From the NCBI RefSeq assembly GCF_007004095.1, contig NZ_VHJK01000001.1:2236501-2300500 (forward strand): a stretch of 64,000 bases of DNA, in the 5' to 3' direction. This stretch comes from Erythrobacter insulae (GTDB lineage: Bacteria; Pseudomonadota; Alphaproteobacteria; Sphingomonadales; Sphingomonadaceae). The translations under genes and the position numbers were made by a program. Shown piece by piece: positions 1-8,894 of the stretch (its first letter is position 1; every line of letters starts with the position of its first letter). The notes beneath the pieces are model-generated. The model ran no database searches. It was not told the origin of the DNA and was given only the letters and a program-made list of their open reading frames with translations.

Positions 1-3000
1 TGGGCCGGGACATTCGCGGGATTGCGATTGACCTGACGGCGGCCGGGAATGTCGATTTTGCATCGCTTACCTCTGGTCGCGGCATCGACATCGGCAGCGC
101 CACGATCTCGGGCGGAGATATTGTGTCTGACAATGGTGTTACCATTGCGGCAGAAGTTCTTGATCTGGGGAATGTCTCGGTAACCGAACTCGGGCCGGTC
201 ACAATTGAATCGACAGCGGGCGATTTGAGTATCGGCAATGTTGAAAGCAACACGTTTGGGATCTCGCTCACATCGGCTGCGGCGCTCACTGCGGGTGATC
301 TGACGGTAAATGGCACGGCCAATTCATCGGATATCACGGTGACATCGCTGGGCAATGCCACCATCGGAGATGCAACGGCGGGCAATCAATTGTCGCTCGA
401 TGTTACGGGCAATCTTGTTGCTGGAAACCTTGTTTCAAACGTGATCAGCCCCGGCACTGTTGTGACCGTAGGCGGCGACGCGGCGATTGCATCTTTCGAT
501 GCGCTTTTGGGTCCAGCGACGTTCACGATTGGCGGCGCGCTAAGCGGCGGAACCCTCGCGTCTGATGGCGTGCTCACGCTGAATGCGGCTTCGATAGATG
601 TCGCTGGAGCAATTTCGCGTACGCAATCTGTCATCGCCGCAGCGACCACAGGCGATGCAACAATCGGCAACGCGCAGGCGAATTTCGACATCTCCGTAAC
701 GGCAAATAACGGCACACCGACGCTTGGTTCGTTTACAGCGGGAGATGACATTTCCCTGACCGGATCGTCGGTCACGCTTGGCGCTGGAAACATTGTTGGT
801 AATCTGACCCTCACGTCTTTGAATGCCGATGTCACACTGCTGCTGGACGGCGCAGAAAGCATTACGGTGGGCGGGCAAACGATTTTGGATGCGGCAGGCG
901 ACATTGTCGTCACGCATACCAACAATGCAGCTGGCACTCTCTCGCTTGATGTGATCGGCAATATCAACGCCTTGGCCAATGGATCGATTGATGCATCCGC
1001 AGGGTCGATCCTGTCCGGTTTCGAAGTGTTCCTGCTGGCATCTGGTTCAATCGGCGTCGATGATGTGCGGGCGATCCCCGGCATCATAATCGAAGGCGGC
1101 GGCAGCGTTACAGTGAACAACGCATCGGCAACCGGCCCGCAGGGCGTCTCCAACATTCGCGGTATTTCGATAAGCGCCGGACGGGATCCGTTTGCGGCTT
1201 CGGTCTTGAGCTTCGATAATTTCGCCGATGCGACAATTACGGGGACGGTCGATTCCTATGGTGACGTGGCCGTGCGTGCAGGCGGAGCGGCGATTTTTGC
1301 GACCGGATCGGCGACCCGCGCGAATGACCGGATCTTTGTCGAGACCGGCGATGATATCATCGTGGAAACAGGCGCCACATTGACAAGCGCGATCAATCCT
1401 TTGTTCGCGCCTGATCCAAGCCTGCCATTCAACGGAGCCGGCGCGATTGAGCTTAATGCAGGCGGTGTGATCGACCTGCTCAGCGTTCCGGCAACACCGA
1501 TTGCGTCGCTGGTGATCGACGGCACACTGAACGCCAATACAGGCGCGGTCATTGCCAGCGCCAATGCGATTGACGGCCTCGATGGCATGATCATGGCAAG
1601 CTCGATCGCGCTTGATATCAACGATGCGCCGGGTGCAGGCGGATTTCAGGACAATGATGCAGGACTGCTCTCGGCAAGCTGTTTGGAAGGCAATATCTGC
1701 CTTGGAAATATCATGGCCGATAACGTCATCGAGATTGGCCAGAACAGCAACAATAACGTGATCCAGCTGATTATTCAGCAAGGGGCAGTGAACGCGAACG
1801 ATATTCGTATTACCACGCGCAACGATATTGTGATGGGAACCGATGGCATCGCGACCACGTTGAACGCCTCGAATTCGTTTAGAGTGCGCAGCCTGATCGG
1901 CGATATCGATCTGCGCGATGCTGCGATTACCAGTAATGAAATTGCGATCGATGCGGCAGGCAGCCTGCTCGGTTCCGCGATCCTCAGCAGCACCGCAGAT
2001 GTAGGTATCACTGTCGGGCAGGACCTGAATGCGGCTCAGATTTTCACAGGCGGACAATTGACCGAGGTCGACACGATCGGCGGCGACCTGGAATCTTTCT
2101 TCGATGTGCCCGGATCAATCGACGTCGGTCTACTCTCAGTCGGATCGGGCGATGTAAACATCACAGCCGGCAACATCGCGCGTATCGGCAGCCTGATTGT
2201 TCCGGCGAGCGATGTGTCGATCTCCGCAGGCATACTGGCGCAGCTTGATCTGACCGATTCCGCAAACAACGTGGCGCTTGATGGCGGAGCGGTCGTGCTC
2301 GGCGATATTACCGCAGCGAACAATGTTTCGGTCGTTTCCTCCTCCACGGCTGATTTTACCAGCGTCAATGCGGGCAACGATATTGATATCCTTGCGGCGG
2401 CTTCTGCCAATGGAGGCGATTTGACCGCCTTTGGCGCGGTGCAAGTAGATGCGCAGCTGATCGCGCTGGGCGCAGTGGACGCAGACACCATCGATTTGAG
2501 CAGCGCAGGCGATATCCTGTTCGATAGCCTGCTTTCGCCAAGTGGAATTACATTGGCTGCGACCGGCGGTACCATTGGTGCGAATACAGGACCGGGCGAT
2601 ATCGATAGCGGCGGCGCAGTATCATTGAGCGCGCAGACCATTTCGATTGGCAACATCGATGCAAGCGGGGGCGTGAATGCCATCACGAGCGCCGGTGCAT
2701 TAAGCGTCGGTGACATCACCAACACTGCCATCGGCAGCCAGATCAGCCTTGTCGCAGGCGGCGCTGCGGGCGATCTATCGGCTGGCATATTGACCACGAA
2801 TAGGGGCGATATCCTGTTGAATGGCGGACGCGATGTTGCGCTGGTTTCAGCGGCCAATTCAACGGGAATTCCAACGGCGGGCAGTATTGCCATTCTGGCT
2901 GGCGGTGATGTGACCGTGGCCGGAACATTGAATGCCGGTGAAGATGTCGCCATCCGCAGCATTGGCAGCACCAGCCTCGCGGCGGTTTTTGCCGGTGATG

Positions 3001-6000
3001 ATATCGCAGTTGATGCTGGCGGCGATATCGCGCTGGTCGAGGCGGCGACTTCTGGTGCGGGAATTGATCTGTTTGCCCTGTCATTTAACGACGCAAATGC
3101 CGGTCAGCCCGGCAGCATCGCTTTTGCCGCTGAAACGCTTACGGGTTCGAACATCAATCTTGCCAGCGGAGCCGATGTGGTCGCAACAGGCACGCTAAAT
3201 GCCGCAAACGCGATCACTGTGTCTGCGGCAGGCACCCCGGTTATCGGCAATGCGATTAGCGCAGGTGACACATCGGTTTCCGGCAGCTCCATCAACTTTA
3301 ACAATGGCAGTGTGGGCGGCGATCTTACGCTGACCGCAAATGCTGGTGATATCGATGGTTCGGGCATGGTCAGTGTCGCTGGCGGTATCGCTCTTGATGC
3401 GAGCGGCGGTATCGGATTCGGCACACTGGTTTCGCAGAACGGCGATTTCACGGCGAGCTCTGGCGGTGATATCATTTTCGATGCGATCGATAGTTCGCAA
3501 TCCGTCGCTCTTCAGGCGGGCGGCCGTATCAATGGCGACCGGATTGACGCGGTGACCGCTATTAATCTTGGTGCGGCGGGTTCAATCTTTATCGATCACG
3601 CCGAAACCGATGCCGATTTCACGGCAATTGCTGGCGGCAATGTGACCACTGGCCTCAATTCCATCATCACCGGCGGGAATATCTTCATCGTAGGCGACGT
3701 GGTTGATCTTGGTAATTCAACCGCAGGCGGCTTCATCGATGTGATTGGCAGCCAGATTGATTTCGTCAATCTGATTGCGGGTTCGACAGTCACCTTGCTT
3801 ACCACTTTGAGTTCGCCAGTCGGCATTCCCGGGACTGGCAATCTGAACATTACCGGCACCAACATTACCGCTGGAACAGGGCCGAGCAGCCTAGAGGCGG
3901 CTGGTTCGATCAGCGTGTCGGGCGCAACCGACATCCTTGGTAGTCTGTCCATGGATGCGTCTGGCGATATCGCCTTTGGCACAGCGGATGTTCAGGGCGG
4001 CGACTTTACCGCCACCGCCGGAGGAGCGATCGATCTGGTTTCGGCGGATGCTGGCGGAAATATCGATTTCTTCGCAGGCCTCGCTTTGACTGCGACGGGC
4101 GATATTGCTGGCGCATCAGGTGTCTCGCTTGAATCCAGCGATGGTTCTGTCACTGGCGCCAATATTGTCAGCGGCGGCGATGTTGATATCCGCGCGGCCA
4201 CTACGGCCACGTTCAGCGATATTTCGGTTGATGCGTCACAGGTGACCATCGTCGCGGGCAGCAATGTGACGCTGAATGATATTCTCGCCGCGAACGAGAT
4301 CAACATCACCAGCGGCGGGACGTTGATCTTTAATGATCTGCAATCGGCTTTCAGCGTAATTCTGGATTCGCAACAAGCCACCCTTGGTCAGACAATAGAT
4401 GCCGGTTCGGTCATTACGATTGATGCCGGAGCAGGCGGCGTTTCCATCGGGGATGCAAGCGCCGGAACCGCAATGACGATCACCGCAACAGATCAGATTG
4501 ACGCGGGCACGCTGACAGCGGCGAGTGATATTCTGCTCCAGTCGATTGAGGGCGGCGATATCACGGCCAGTACAATCGCAGGAGGCGCCGATGTCCGGAT
4601 ATTCACCGGCGGCTCCGCCACTGTTGCGGCGCTTAACGCGGCTCAGGGCGGGGCAGGCGGAGACATTCTGGTTCAGGCTGATAGCGGGATCACCATTCAG
4701 ACGCTCACAGGTGTCACCGCAACTCTCGAAGCAAGCGGCGGCGATGTTGCGGTCACCGACGATGCGGCACTCACCGGACTTGTCAGTGCGGATGGGCAGA
4801 GCGTTCTGCTGCGTTCGAACGGCGATCTTGCTGCTGCTGCCAATGCGACAGCTGGCGATATCACGATCGAGGTCAGCGGTGATTTGACGACCGAGGGCAT
4901 TTTCGCTGACGGCGACATATTCCTGCAAAGCGGGGGATCAACCACATTGAATGCCTCCGCGAGTTCCGGAACTCCCGGCGCTGGCCTACCGTCCGGGGTT
5001 CAGGGTGTTCAGCAGATCACCACGATCAACGGCGGTGATATCACGATCACAGCGGCGGCCGATATCCTGATCAATTCGTTGGTTGATGCGGCGGGCACCC
5101 TTTCCATGACGGCGGATAATCTGATCCAGATCGACGCGGTCGCAGTGGGCAATGTCATTGAGACACTGTCGGCAGACATTGCCATCGGTACAGGCGGGGC
5201 GCTGGGCCAGAGTGATCGGACGACGGAAATCTCGATTGCGACACTAGGCGATATTCAGCTTGGCGGAGCCGCCGGTACTTCGATGGGATTTGAGCTCGAT
5301 AATGATGAATTTTCGCGTGTCCACAGCGGCGGCGATCTGATCATCGCTGCGATTGGCGTGACCACGGGTGATGGCAATATCAATATCGGCGATCTCGATG
5401 TTCAGGTCGCGCAAGGCACCGGCACGTTAAACGATGGCAATATCGCCAATTTTGGCGGGCTCTTGCTTGAGGCTGACAATGATGTGAACCTCACCGGCGG
5501 TTTGATTGTCACCGGCGCAACGCCAGACAATTTCCTCGCCATCGATGCGTTAAATCTGATCACGATCGATGCTGAAACGGCCACGCTCCAGGTGGCCGAC
5601 GGCAATGGCGCTCCTGCGGGCAGCATTGGCCTTAGCGCGAATGCGATCATCGCAGCGGGTTCTGCGGATATTGCCGATATTCCTGGCCTCAGCTTTGCCG
5701 ATGCAGAAGCTTTGCTGGCGCTTGCCCCTGCAATCGCGCGTCCGGATGGATACATCATCGGGTCAGACATAACCTTCAATGTCGACAGCGGTGTCTTTAT
5801 CGCAAATAGCGGCGCGGGCACGGGCTTTGATGACCGCCGCGGCATTGTCGCCAATACGCTGACTGTCAGCTCGATGAACCCGGATGTCGGCATCGTAATC
5901 AATGGTGTGATTGATACGGCAACGGGCATAGATGCGGTCGGACTTGTCGGCGTACCCGGCACCTTTGATCAGCTTTCGACGATCAATGGTTGTTTGCTGA

Positions 6001-6278
6001 TCGACCCGGCGAGCTGTGTTGCCGTGATCTCGCCGCCGATCGATTCAATCGGGCCAGAAGGCGGTCCGATCCGCGATCTGATCGACGATCAAGTCGAGAA
6101 AGAAAGCCCTGTCGTGGAAACGGTGTCCACCATCCTTGTCGAAATGCGCGAAGACCCCGAACAACAGCAAGATCCGCTGCTTGATGAACCGGTCACAGGC
6201 GCAGGTAACGAGGATTTCTGGTTTGGCGAAGAAGAGCAGCAGACAGAGGATGAGGAAGAGCTTGAGCCAGCCGAGTGA
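1..6278 (+). CDS. Giant beta-solenoid (filamentous haemagglutinin-like) exoprotein, 5'-truncated
   Basis: The reading frame is already open at the left window edge (codons in frame from base 3), so only the C-terminal 2091 residues are visible. Almost all of it is a low-complexity, Gly/Ala/Asp/Ser/Ile-rich repeat with short units of the type 'GDI...A.G', nearly free of Cys and Lys. This pattern is typical of right-handed beta-helix adhesins of the filamentous haemagglutinin/two-partner-secretion family. The solenoid ends about 100 residues before the stop, where a short Cys-containing segment (NGCLLIDPASC) precedes a Gln/Glu-rich acidic tail. A role as a secreted or surface adhesin is inferred. 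The N-terminal signal peptide, TPS domain and any TpsB partner would lie outside the window. A GTG at 123 is only an internal codon. Confidence 0.8.
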   Translation, partial: GRDIRGIAIDLTAAGNVDFASLTSGRGIDIGSATISGGDIVSDNGVTIAAEVLDLGNVSVTELGPVTIESTAGDLSIGNVESNTFGISLTSAAALTAGDLTVNGTANSSDITVTSLGNATIGDATAGNQLSLDVTGNLVAGNLVSNVISPGTVVTVGGDAAIASFDALLGPATFTIGGALSGGTLASDGVLTLNAASIDVAGAISRTQSVIAAATTGDATIGNAQANFDISVTANNGTPTLGSFTAGDDISLTGSSVTLGAGNIVGNLTLTSLNADVTLLLDGAESITVGGQTILDAAGDIVVTHTNNAAGTLSLDVIGNINALANGSIDASAGSILSGFEVFLLASGSIGVDDVRAIPGIIIEGGGSVTVNNASATGPQGVSNIRGISISAGRDPFAASVLSFDNFADATITGTVDSYGDVAVRAGGAAIFATGSATRANDRIFVETGDDIIVETGATLTSAINPLFAPDPSLPFNGAGAIELNAGGVIDLLSVPATPIASLVIDGTLNANTGAVIASANAIDGLDGMIMASSIALDINDAPGAGGFQDNDAGLLSASCLEGNICLGNIMADNVIEIGQNSNNNVIQLIIQQGAVNANDIRITTRNDIVMGTDGIATTLNASNSFRVRSLIGDIDLRDAAITSNEIAIDAAGSLLGSAILSSTADVGITVGQDLNAAQIFTGGQLTEVDTIGGDLESFFDVPGSIDVGLLSVGSGDVNITAGNIARIGSLIVPASDVSISAGILAQLDLTDSANNVALDGGAVVLGDITAANNVSVVSSSTADFTSVNAGNDIDILAAASANGGDLTAFGAVQVDAQLIALGAVDADTIDLSSAGDILFDSLLSPSGITLAATGGTIGANTGPGDIDSGGAVSLSAQTISIGNIDASGGVNAITSAGALSVGDITNTAIGSQISLVAGGAAGDLSAGILTTNRGDILLNGGRDVALVSAANSTGIPTAGSIAILAGGDVTVAGTLNAGEDVAIRSIGSTSLAAVFAGDDIAVDAGGDIALVEAATSGAGIDLFALSFNDANAGQPGSIAFAAETLTGSNINLASGADVVATGTLNAANAITVSAAGTPVIGNAISAGDTSVSGSSINFNNGSVGGDLTLTANAGDIDGSGMVSVAGGIALDASGGIGFGTLVSQNGDFTASSGGDIIFDAIDSSQSVALQAGGRINGDRIDAVTAINLGAAGSIFIDHAETDADFTAIAGGNVTTGLNSIITGGNIFIVGDVVDLGNSTAGGFIDVIGSQIDFVNLIAGSTVTLLTTLSSPVGIPGTGNLNITGTNITAGTGPSSLEAAGSISVSGATDILGSLSMDASGDIAFGTADVQGGDFTATAGGAIDLVSADAGGNIDFFAGLALTATGDIAGASGVSLESSDGSVTGANIVSGGDVDIRAATTATFSDISVDASQVTIVAGSNVTLNDILAANEINITSGGTLIFNDLQSAFSVILDSQQATLGQTIDAGSVITIDAGAGGVSIGDASAGTAMTITATDQIDAGTLTAASDILLQSIEGGDITASTIAGGADVRIFTGGSATVAALNAAQGGAGGDILVQADSGITIQTLTGVTATLEASGGDVAVTDDAALTGLVSADGQSVLLRSNGDLAAAANATAGDITIEVSGDLTTEGIFADGDIFLQSGGSTTLNASASSGTPGAGLPSGVQGVQQITTINGGDITITAAADILINSLVDAAGTLSMTADNLIQIDAVAVGNVIETLSADIAIGTGGALGQSDRTTEISIATLGDIQLGGAAGTSMGFELDNDEFSRVHSGGDLIIAAIGVTTGDGNINIGDLDVQVAQGTGTLNDGNIANFGGLLLEADNDVNLTGGLIVTGATPDNFLAIDALNLITIDAETATLQVADGNGAPAGSIGLSANAIIAAGSADIADIPGLSFADAEALLALAPAIARPDGYIIGSDITFNVDSGVFIANSGAGTGFDDRRGIVANTLTVSSMNPDVGIVINGVIDTATGIDAVGLVGVPGTFDQLSTINGCLLIDPASCVAVISPPIDSIGPEGGPIRDLIDDQVEKESPVVETVSTILVEMREDPEQQQDPLLDEPVTGAGNEDFWFGEEEQQTEDEEELEPAE

Positions 6279-6313
6279 GGTGTGATCTCTTGACCAGCGG
6301 CATGGTGCGTGTG

Positions 6314-6330
6314 CATGGCTTCGCGCCATG
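6314..6330 (+). promoter_or_regulatory. Hairpin overlapping the cysS start codon
   Basis: CATGGC (6314-6319) and GCCATG (6325-6330) form a perfect 6-bp inverted repeat around a 5-base loop, and the second arm contains the cysS ATG. No Shine-Dalgarno sequence is visible upstream. The repeat could influence initiation or simply be chance; function is unknown. Confidence 0.3.
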
Positions 6331-7779
6331 ACCGACACCCCGTTAAAGCTGTTCAACAGCCTGACCCGCCAAATCGAAGAATTCCGCCCAGTCCATGCCG
6401 GCGAAGCGCGCGTCTACACCTGCGGGCCGACGGTCTACAATTATCCGCATATCGGCAATATGCGCGCCTATGTCTTTGCCGATATCCTCGGGCGCACGCT
6501 GACGCATAAGGGGTTAAAGCTTACCCATGTCATCAACATCACCGATGTCGGCCACCTGACTGACGATGCCGATAGCGGCGAGGACAAGATGGAAAAGATG
6601 GCTGCGGAAAAAGCGCAGTCGATCTGGGATATCGCCAAACATTATACCGAAGCGTATTGGGCCGATATCAAAGCGCTGAACATTCGTCAGCCGGCCAAAT
6701 GGTCGGTCGCAACCGATTACATTCCAGAAATGATCGAGTTTGCGAAAAGTATTGCGGACAAACATTGCTACGAATGTGAAACCGGCCTGTATTTCGATAC
6801 GACCACGGTTGAGGATTACGGACGCTTGGCGCGCGCCATTACCGAGGAAGGCGAAGGCCGGATCGACGCGGTCGAGGGTAAGCGTAACGCGGCCGATTTT
6901 GCGATCTGGCGTAAGACACCGGCTGGTGAAAAGCGCCAGATGGAATGGGATAGCCCGTGGGGTAAAGGAGCGCCGGGCTGGCATCTTGAATGCTCTGTTA
7001 TGGGTGAAAAGCTGCTCGGTTTCCCATTCGATATCCACACCGGCGGGATCGACCACCGCGAAATTCACCACCCGAACGAGATCGCGCAAAATCAGGCATT
7101 TTGCGATTGCGGCGGCCTTTCAAAAGCATCCAATTCAGGTGCGAATATCTGGATGCACAACAATTTCCTGGTCGAGCGTTCGGGCAAAATGTCCAAATCC
7201 TCGGGCGAGTTTTTGCGCCTGCAATTGCTCATCGACAAAGGCTATCATCCGCTCGCATACCGCATGATGTGCCTGCAGGCGCATTACCGCAGCGAGCTGG
7301 AGTTTAGCTGGGAAGGGCTGGATGCCGCTTTGACGCGGTTGAAGCGGATGGTCATGGCGGTTGAACGTCTGGCTGATGCTGCATCGCAGCCAATGGCTGA
7401 ACATCCGAAATTCGCACCCTCGCTTGCAAAGTTTGAAGACGCGATCTCCGATGATCTGGGCACGCCGATTGCTCTTACCGCGATCGAAGATGCGCTGGCG
7501 GTGAAAAAGGTCGATGCTGCGATCAAACGGGCCGTGATCGAATATATGGACGGGGTGCTTGGCCTTGGTCTGTTTGATCTGACCCGCGCCCAGTTGCGCA
7601 TCCGCCCAAAAACAGCGACCGTGGCTGACGAAGAAATCGAAGACGCGCTGGCCCGCCGCAAGGCCGCCCGCGCGGAGAAAGACTTTGCAACCTCGGATGC
7701 CATTCGGGATGAACTCACAGCCAAAGGCGTTGAGGTCATGGACGGTGATCCACTTGGCTGGGAATGGAAACTGACATGA
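6328..7779 (+). CDS. cysS: Cysteine--tRNA ligase
   Basis: Class I aminoacyl-tRNA synthetase that charges tRNA-Cys with cysteine in the cytoplasm. The 483-residue length is normal for the family. The zinc-ligand Cys32 and the HIGH-type motif HIGN (41-44) sit in the Rossmann fold, and KMSKS is at 287-291. The C-terminal DALR-like helical region carries the usual Arg/Ala-rich helix before the end. The start ATG has no clear ribosome-binding site and lies within a small hairpin. The downstream dehydrogenase overlaps its stop codon (ATGA), suggesting translational coupling. Identification is secure. Confidence 0.97.
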   Translation: MTDTPLKLFNSLTRQIEEFRPVHAGEARVYTCGPTVYNYPHIGNMRAYVFADILGRTLTHKGLKLTHVINITDVGHLTDDADSGEDKMEKMAAEKAQSIWDIAKHYTEAYWADIKALNIRQPAKWSVATDYIPEMIEFAKSIADKHCYECETGLYFDTTTVEDYGRLARAITEEGEGRIDAVEGKRNAADFAIWRKTPAGEKRQMEWDSPWGKGAPGWHLECSVMGEKLLGFPFDIHTGGIDHREIHHPNEIAQNQAFCDCGGLSKASNSGANIWMHNNFLVERSGKMSKSSGEFLRLQLLIDKGYHPLAYRMMCLQAHYRSELEFSWEGLDAALTRLKRMVMAVERLADAASQPMAEHPKFAPSLAKFEDAISDDLGTPIALTAIEDALAVKKVDAAIKRAVIEYMDGVLGLGLFDLTRAQLRIRPKTATVADEEIEDALARRKAARAEKDFATSDAIRDELTAKGVEVMDGDPLGWEWKLT

Positions 7780-8714
7780 CGATCCTCGCACTTTCCGGGC
7801 TGATCCGGCCGCTGCTTGAACCGCAATTGCCCGATGGTCTCGATGTGCGCTGGTTCGTGACGAAGGAAGAGGCTCTTGAGGTTGTACCGGAAGCTGAAAT
7901 CGGCTGGTTCGACATGTATGAGAAAGATGCGATGGCGGACACGCTGCGTGCAGCGACCAATCTGAAATGGCTCAATTCCATCTATGCGGGGCTCGATTTC
8001 CTGCCCATGGATGTGTTGATCGATCGCGGCATCACCGTAACGAATGGCGCGGGCATCAACGCGATCACCATTGCCGAATATGTCGTCATGGGCATGCTCA
8101 ATATGGCCAAGGGTTACCGCGAAGTGGTGCGCGCGCAGGAACGGCATGAATGGCTGCTCGATAGTCCGGGCAAGCGCGAGCTTGCCGGTTCGAAAGCCTT
8201 GCTGCTGGGCTATGGTGCGATTGGCAAACTGATCAAACCGCGCCTTGACGCGTTTGATGTGGATGTAACCGTTGTGCGCCGATCGGGCGGCGAGGGTATT
8301 CTCACGCCGGACGAGTGGCGCGCCAAATTGGGCGAATTCGATTGGATTATTCTGGCCGTGCCCGCGACGGCAGAGACGGACGGGATGATCGGGGCAGATG
8401 AGCTTGCCGCGATGAAATCGGACGCTGTAATCGTCAACATTGCGCGCGGCGCTGTGATTGACCAGCCGGCGCTTGTCTCCGCGATAGAGGCAAAGAAGAT
8501 CGGCGGCGCGTTTCTTGATGTGACCACGCCGGAGCCGCTTCCACAAGATCATCCGCTGTGGGCGATGGATAACGTCCATATCTCCATGCATCTTTCCGGC
8601 CGTGCACAGGATAAAATGTTCATCCGCAGTGCAGAGCGGTTTCTCGGCAATCTCGACAAATATCTGCGCGGCGAGCCTGTTGCGCCGGTTTTTGATCCGC
8701 AAGCTGGATATTAA
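7776..8714 (+). CDS. D-2-hydroxyacid dehydrogenase (NAD(P)-dependent)
   Basis: 312 residues, member of the D-isomer-specific 2-hydroxyacid dehydrogenase family, reducing 2-oxoacids or oxidising D-2-hydroxyacids. The nucleotide-binding motif GYGAIG is at about 145-150. The catalytic Arg lies in NIARGAV, the Glu in TTPEPLP, and a His in SMHLSG is the likely acid/base. I chose ATG 7776 because its ATGA overlaps the cysS stop. An in-frame ATG at 7764 would add four residues. Substrate is not determinable from sequence; the ThDP enzyme and aldehyde dehydrogenase downstream hint at 2-oxoacid/aldehyde metabolism. Confidence 0.88.
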   Translation: MTILALSGLIRPLLEPQLPDGLDVRWFVTKEEALEVVPEAEIGWFDMYEKDAMADTLRAATNLKWLNSIYAGLDFLPMDVLIDRGITVTNGAGINAITIAEYVVMGMLNMAKGYREVVRAQERHEWLLDSPGKRELAGSKALLLGYGAIGKLIKPRLDAFDVDVTVVRRSGGEGILTPDEWRAKLGEFDWIILAVPATAETDGMIGADELAAMKSDAVIVNIARGAVIDQPALVSAIEAKKIGGAFLDVTTPEPLPQDHPLWAMDNVHISMHLSGRAQDKMFIRSAERFLGNLDKYLRGEPVAPVFDPQAGY

Positions 8715-8831
8715 ACCCCTCGGAATTTGGCGCATTCGTGCAATTCATGCATTGTGATTGCGGGCATTACTGCATGGGTGCATGACGGTGGCATCGCGGA
8801 TGCAAGCGTTCGGGACGATCTAGAGAACAGA

Positions 8832-8846
8832 CAGGCGTAACGCCTG
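8832..8846. promoter_or_regulatory. Perfect 15-bp palindrome upstream of the ThDP enzyme gene
   Basis: CAGGCGT-A-ACGCCTG lies about 50 bp before the ATG at 8895, inside the 180-bp intergenic region. Position and symmetry suit an operator for the als-aldehyde dehydrogenase operon, but no cognate regulator gene is adjacent. Confidence 0.35.
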
Positions 8847-8894
8847 CGTTGCAATTGGGGCAGCAGGTTCTCGAACATAGGGGGGAATAATCAT

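Noticed and set aside
386..5962. Many long minus-strand frames opposite the solenoid gene
   Set aside because: They mirror the repetitive, Gly/Ala-biased codons of the real gene, lack RBS and give no recognisable protein.
1..6278. Frequent GATATC hexamers as a DNA repeat
   Set aside because: They come from the Asp-Ile codons in the repeated protein motif and need no separate explanation.
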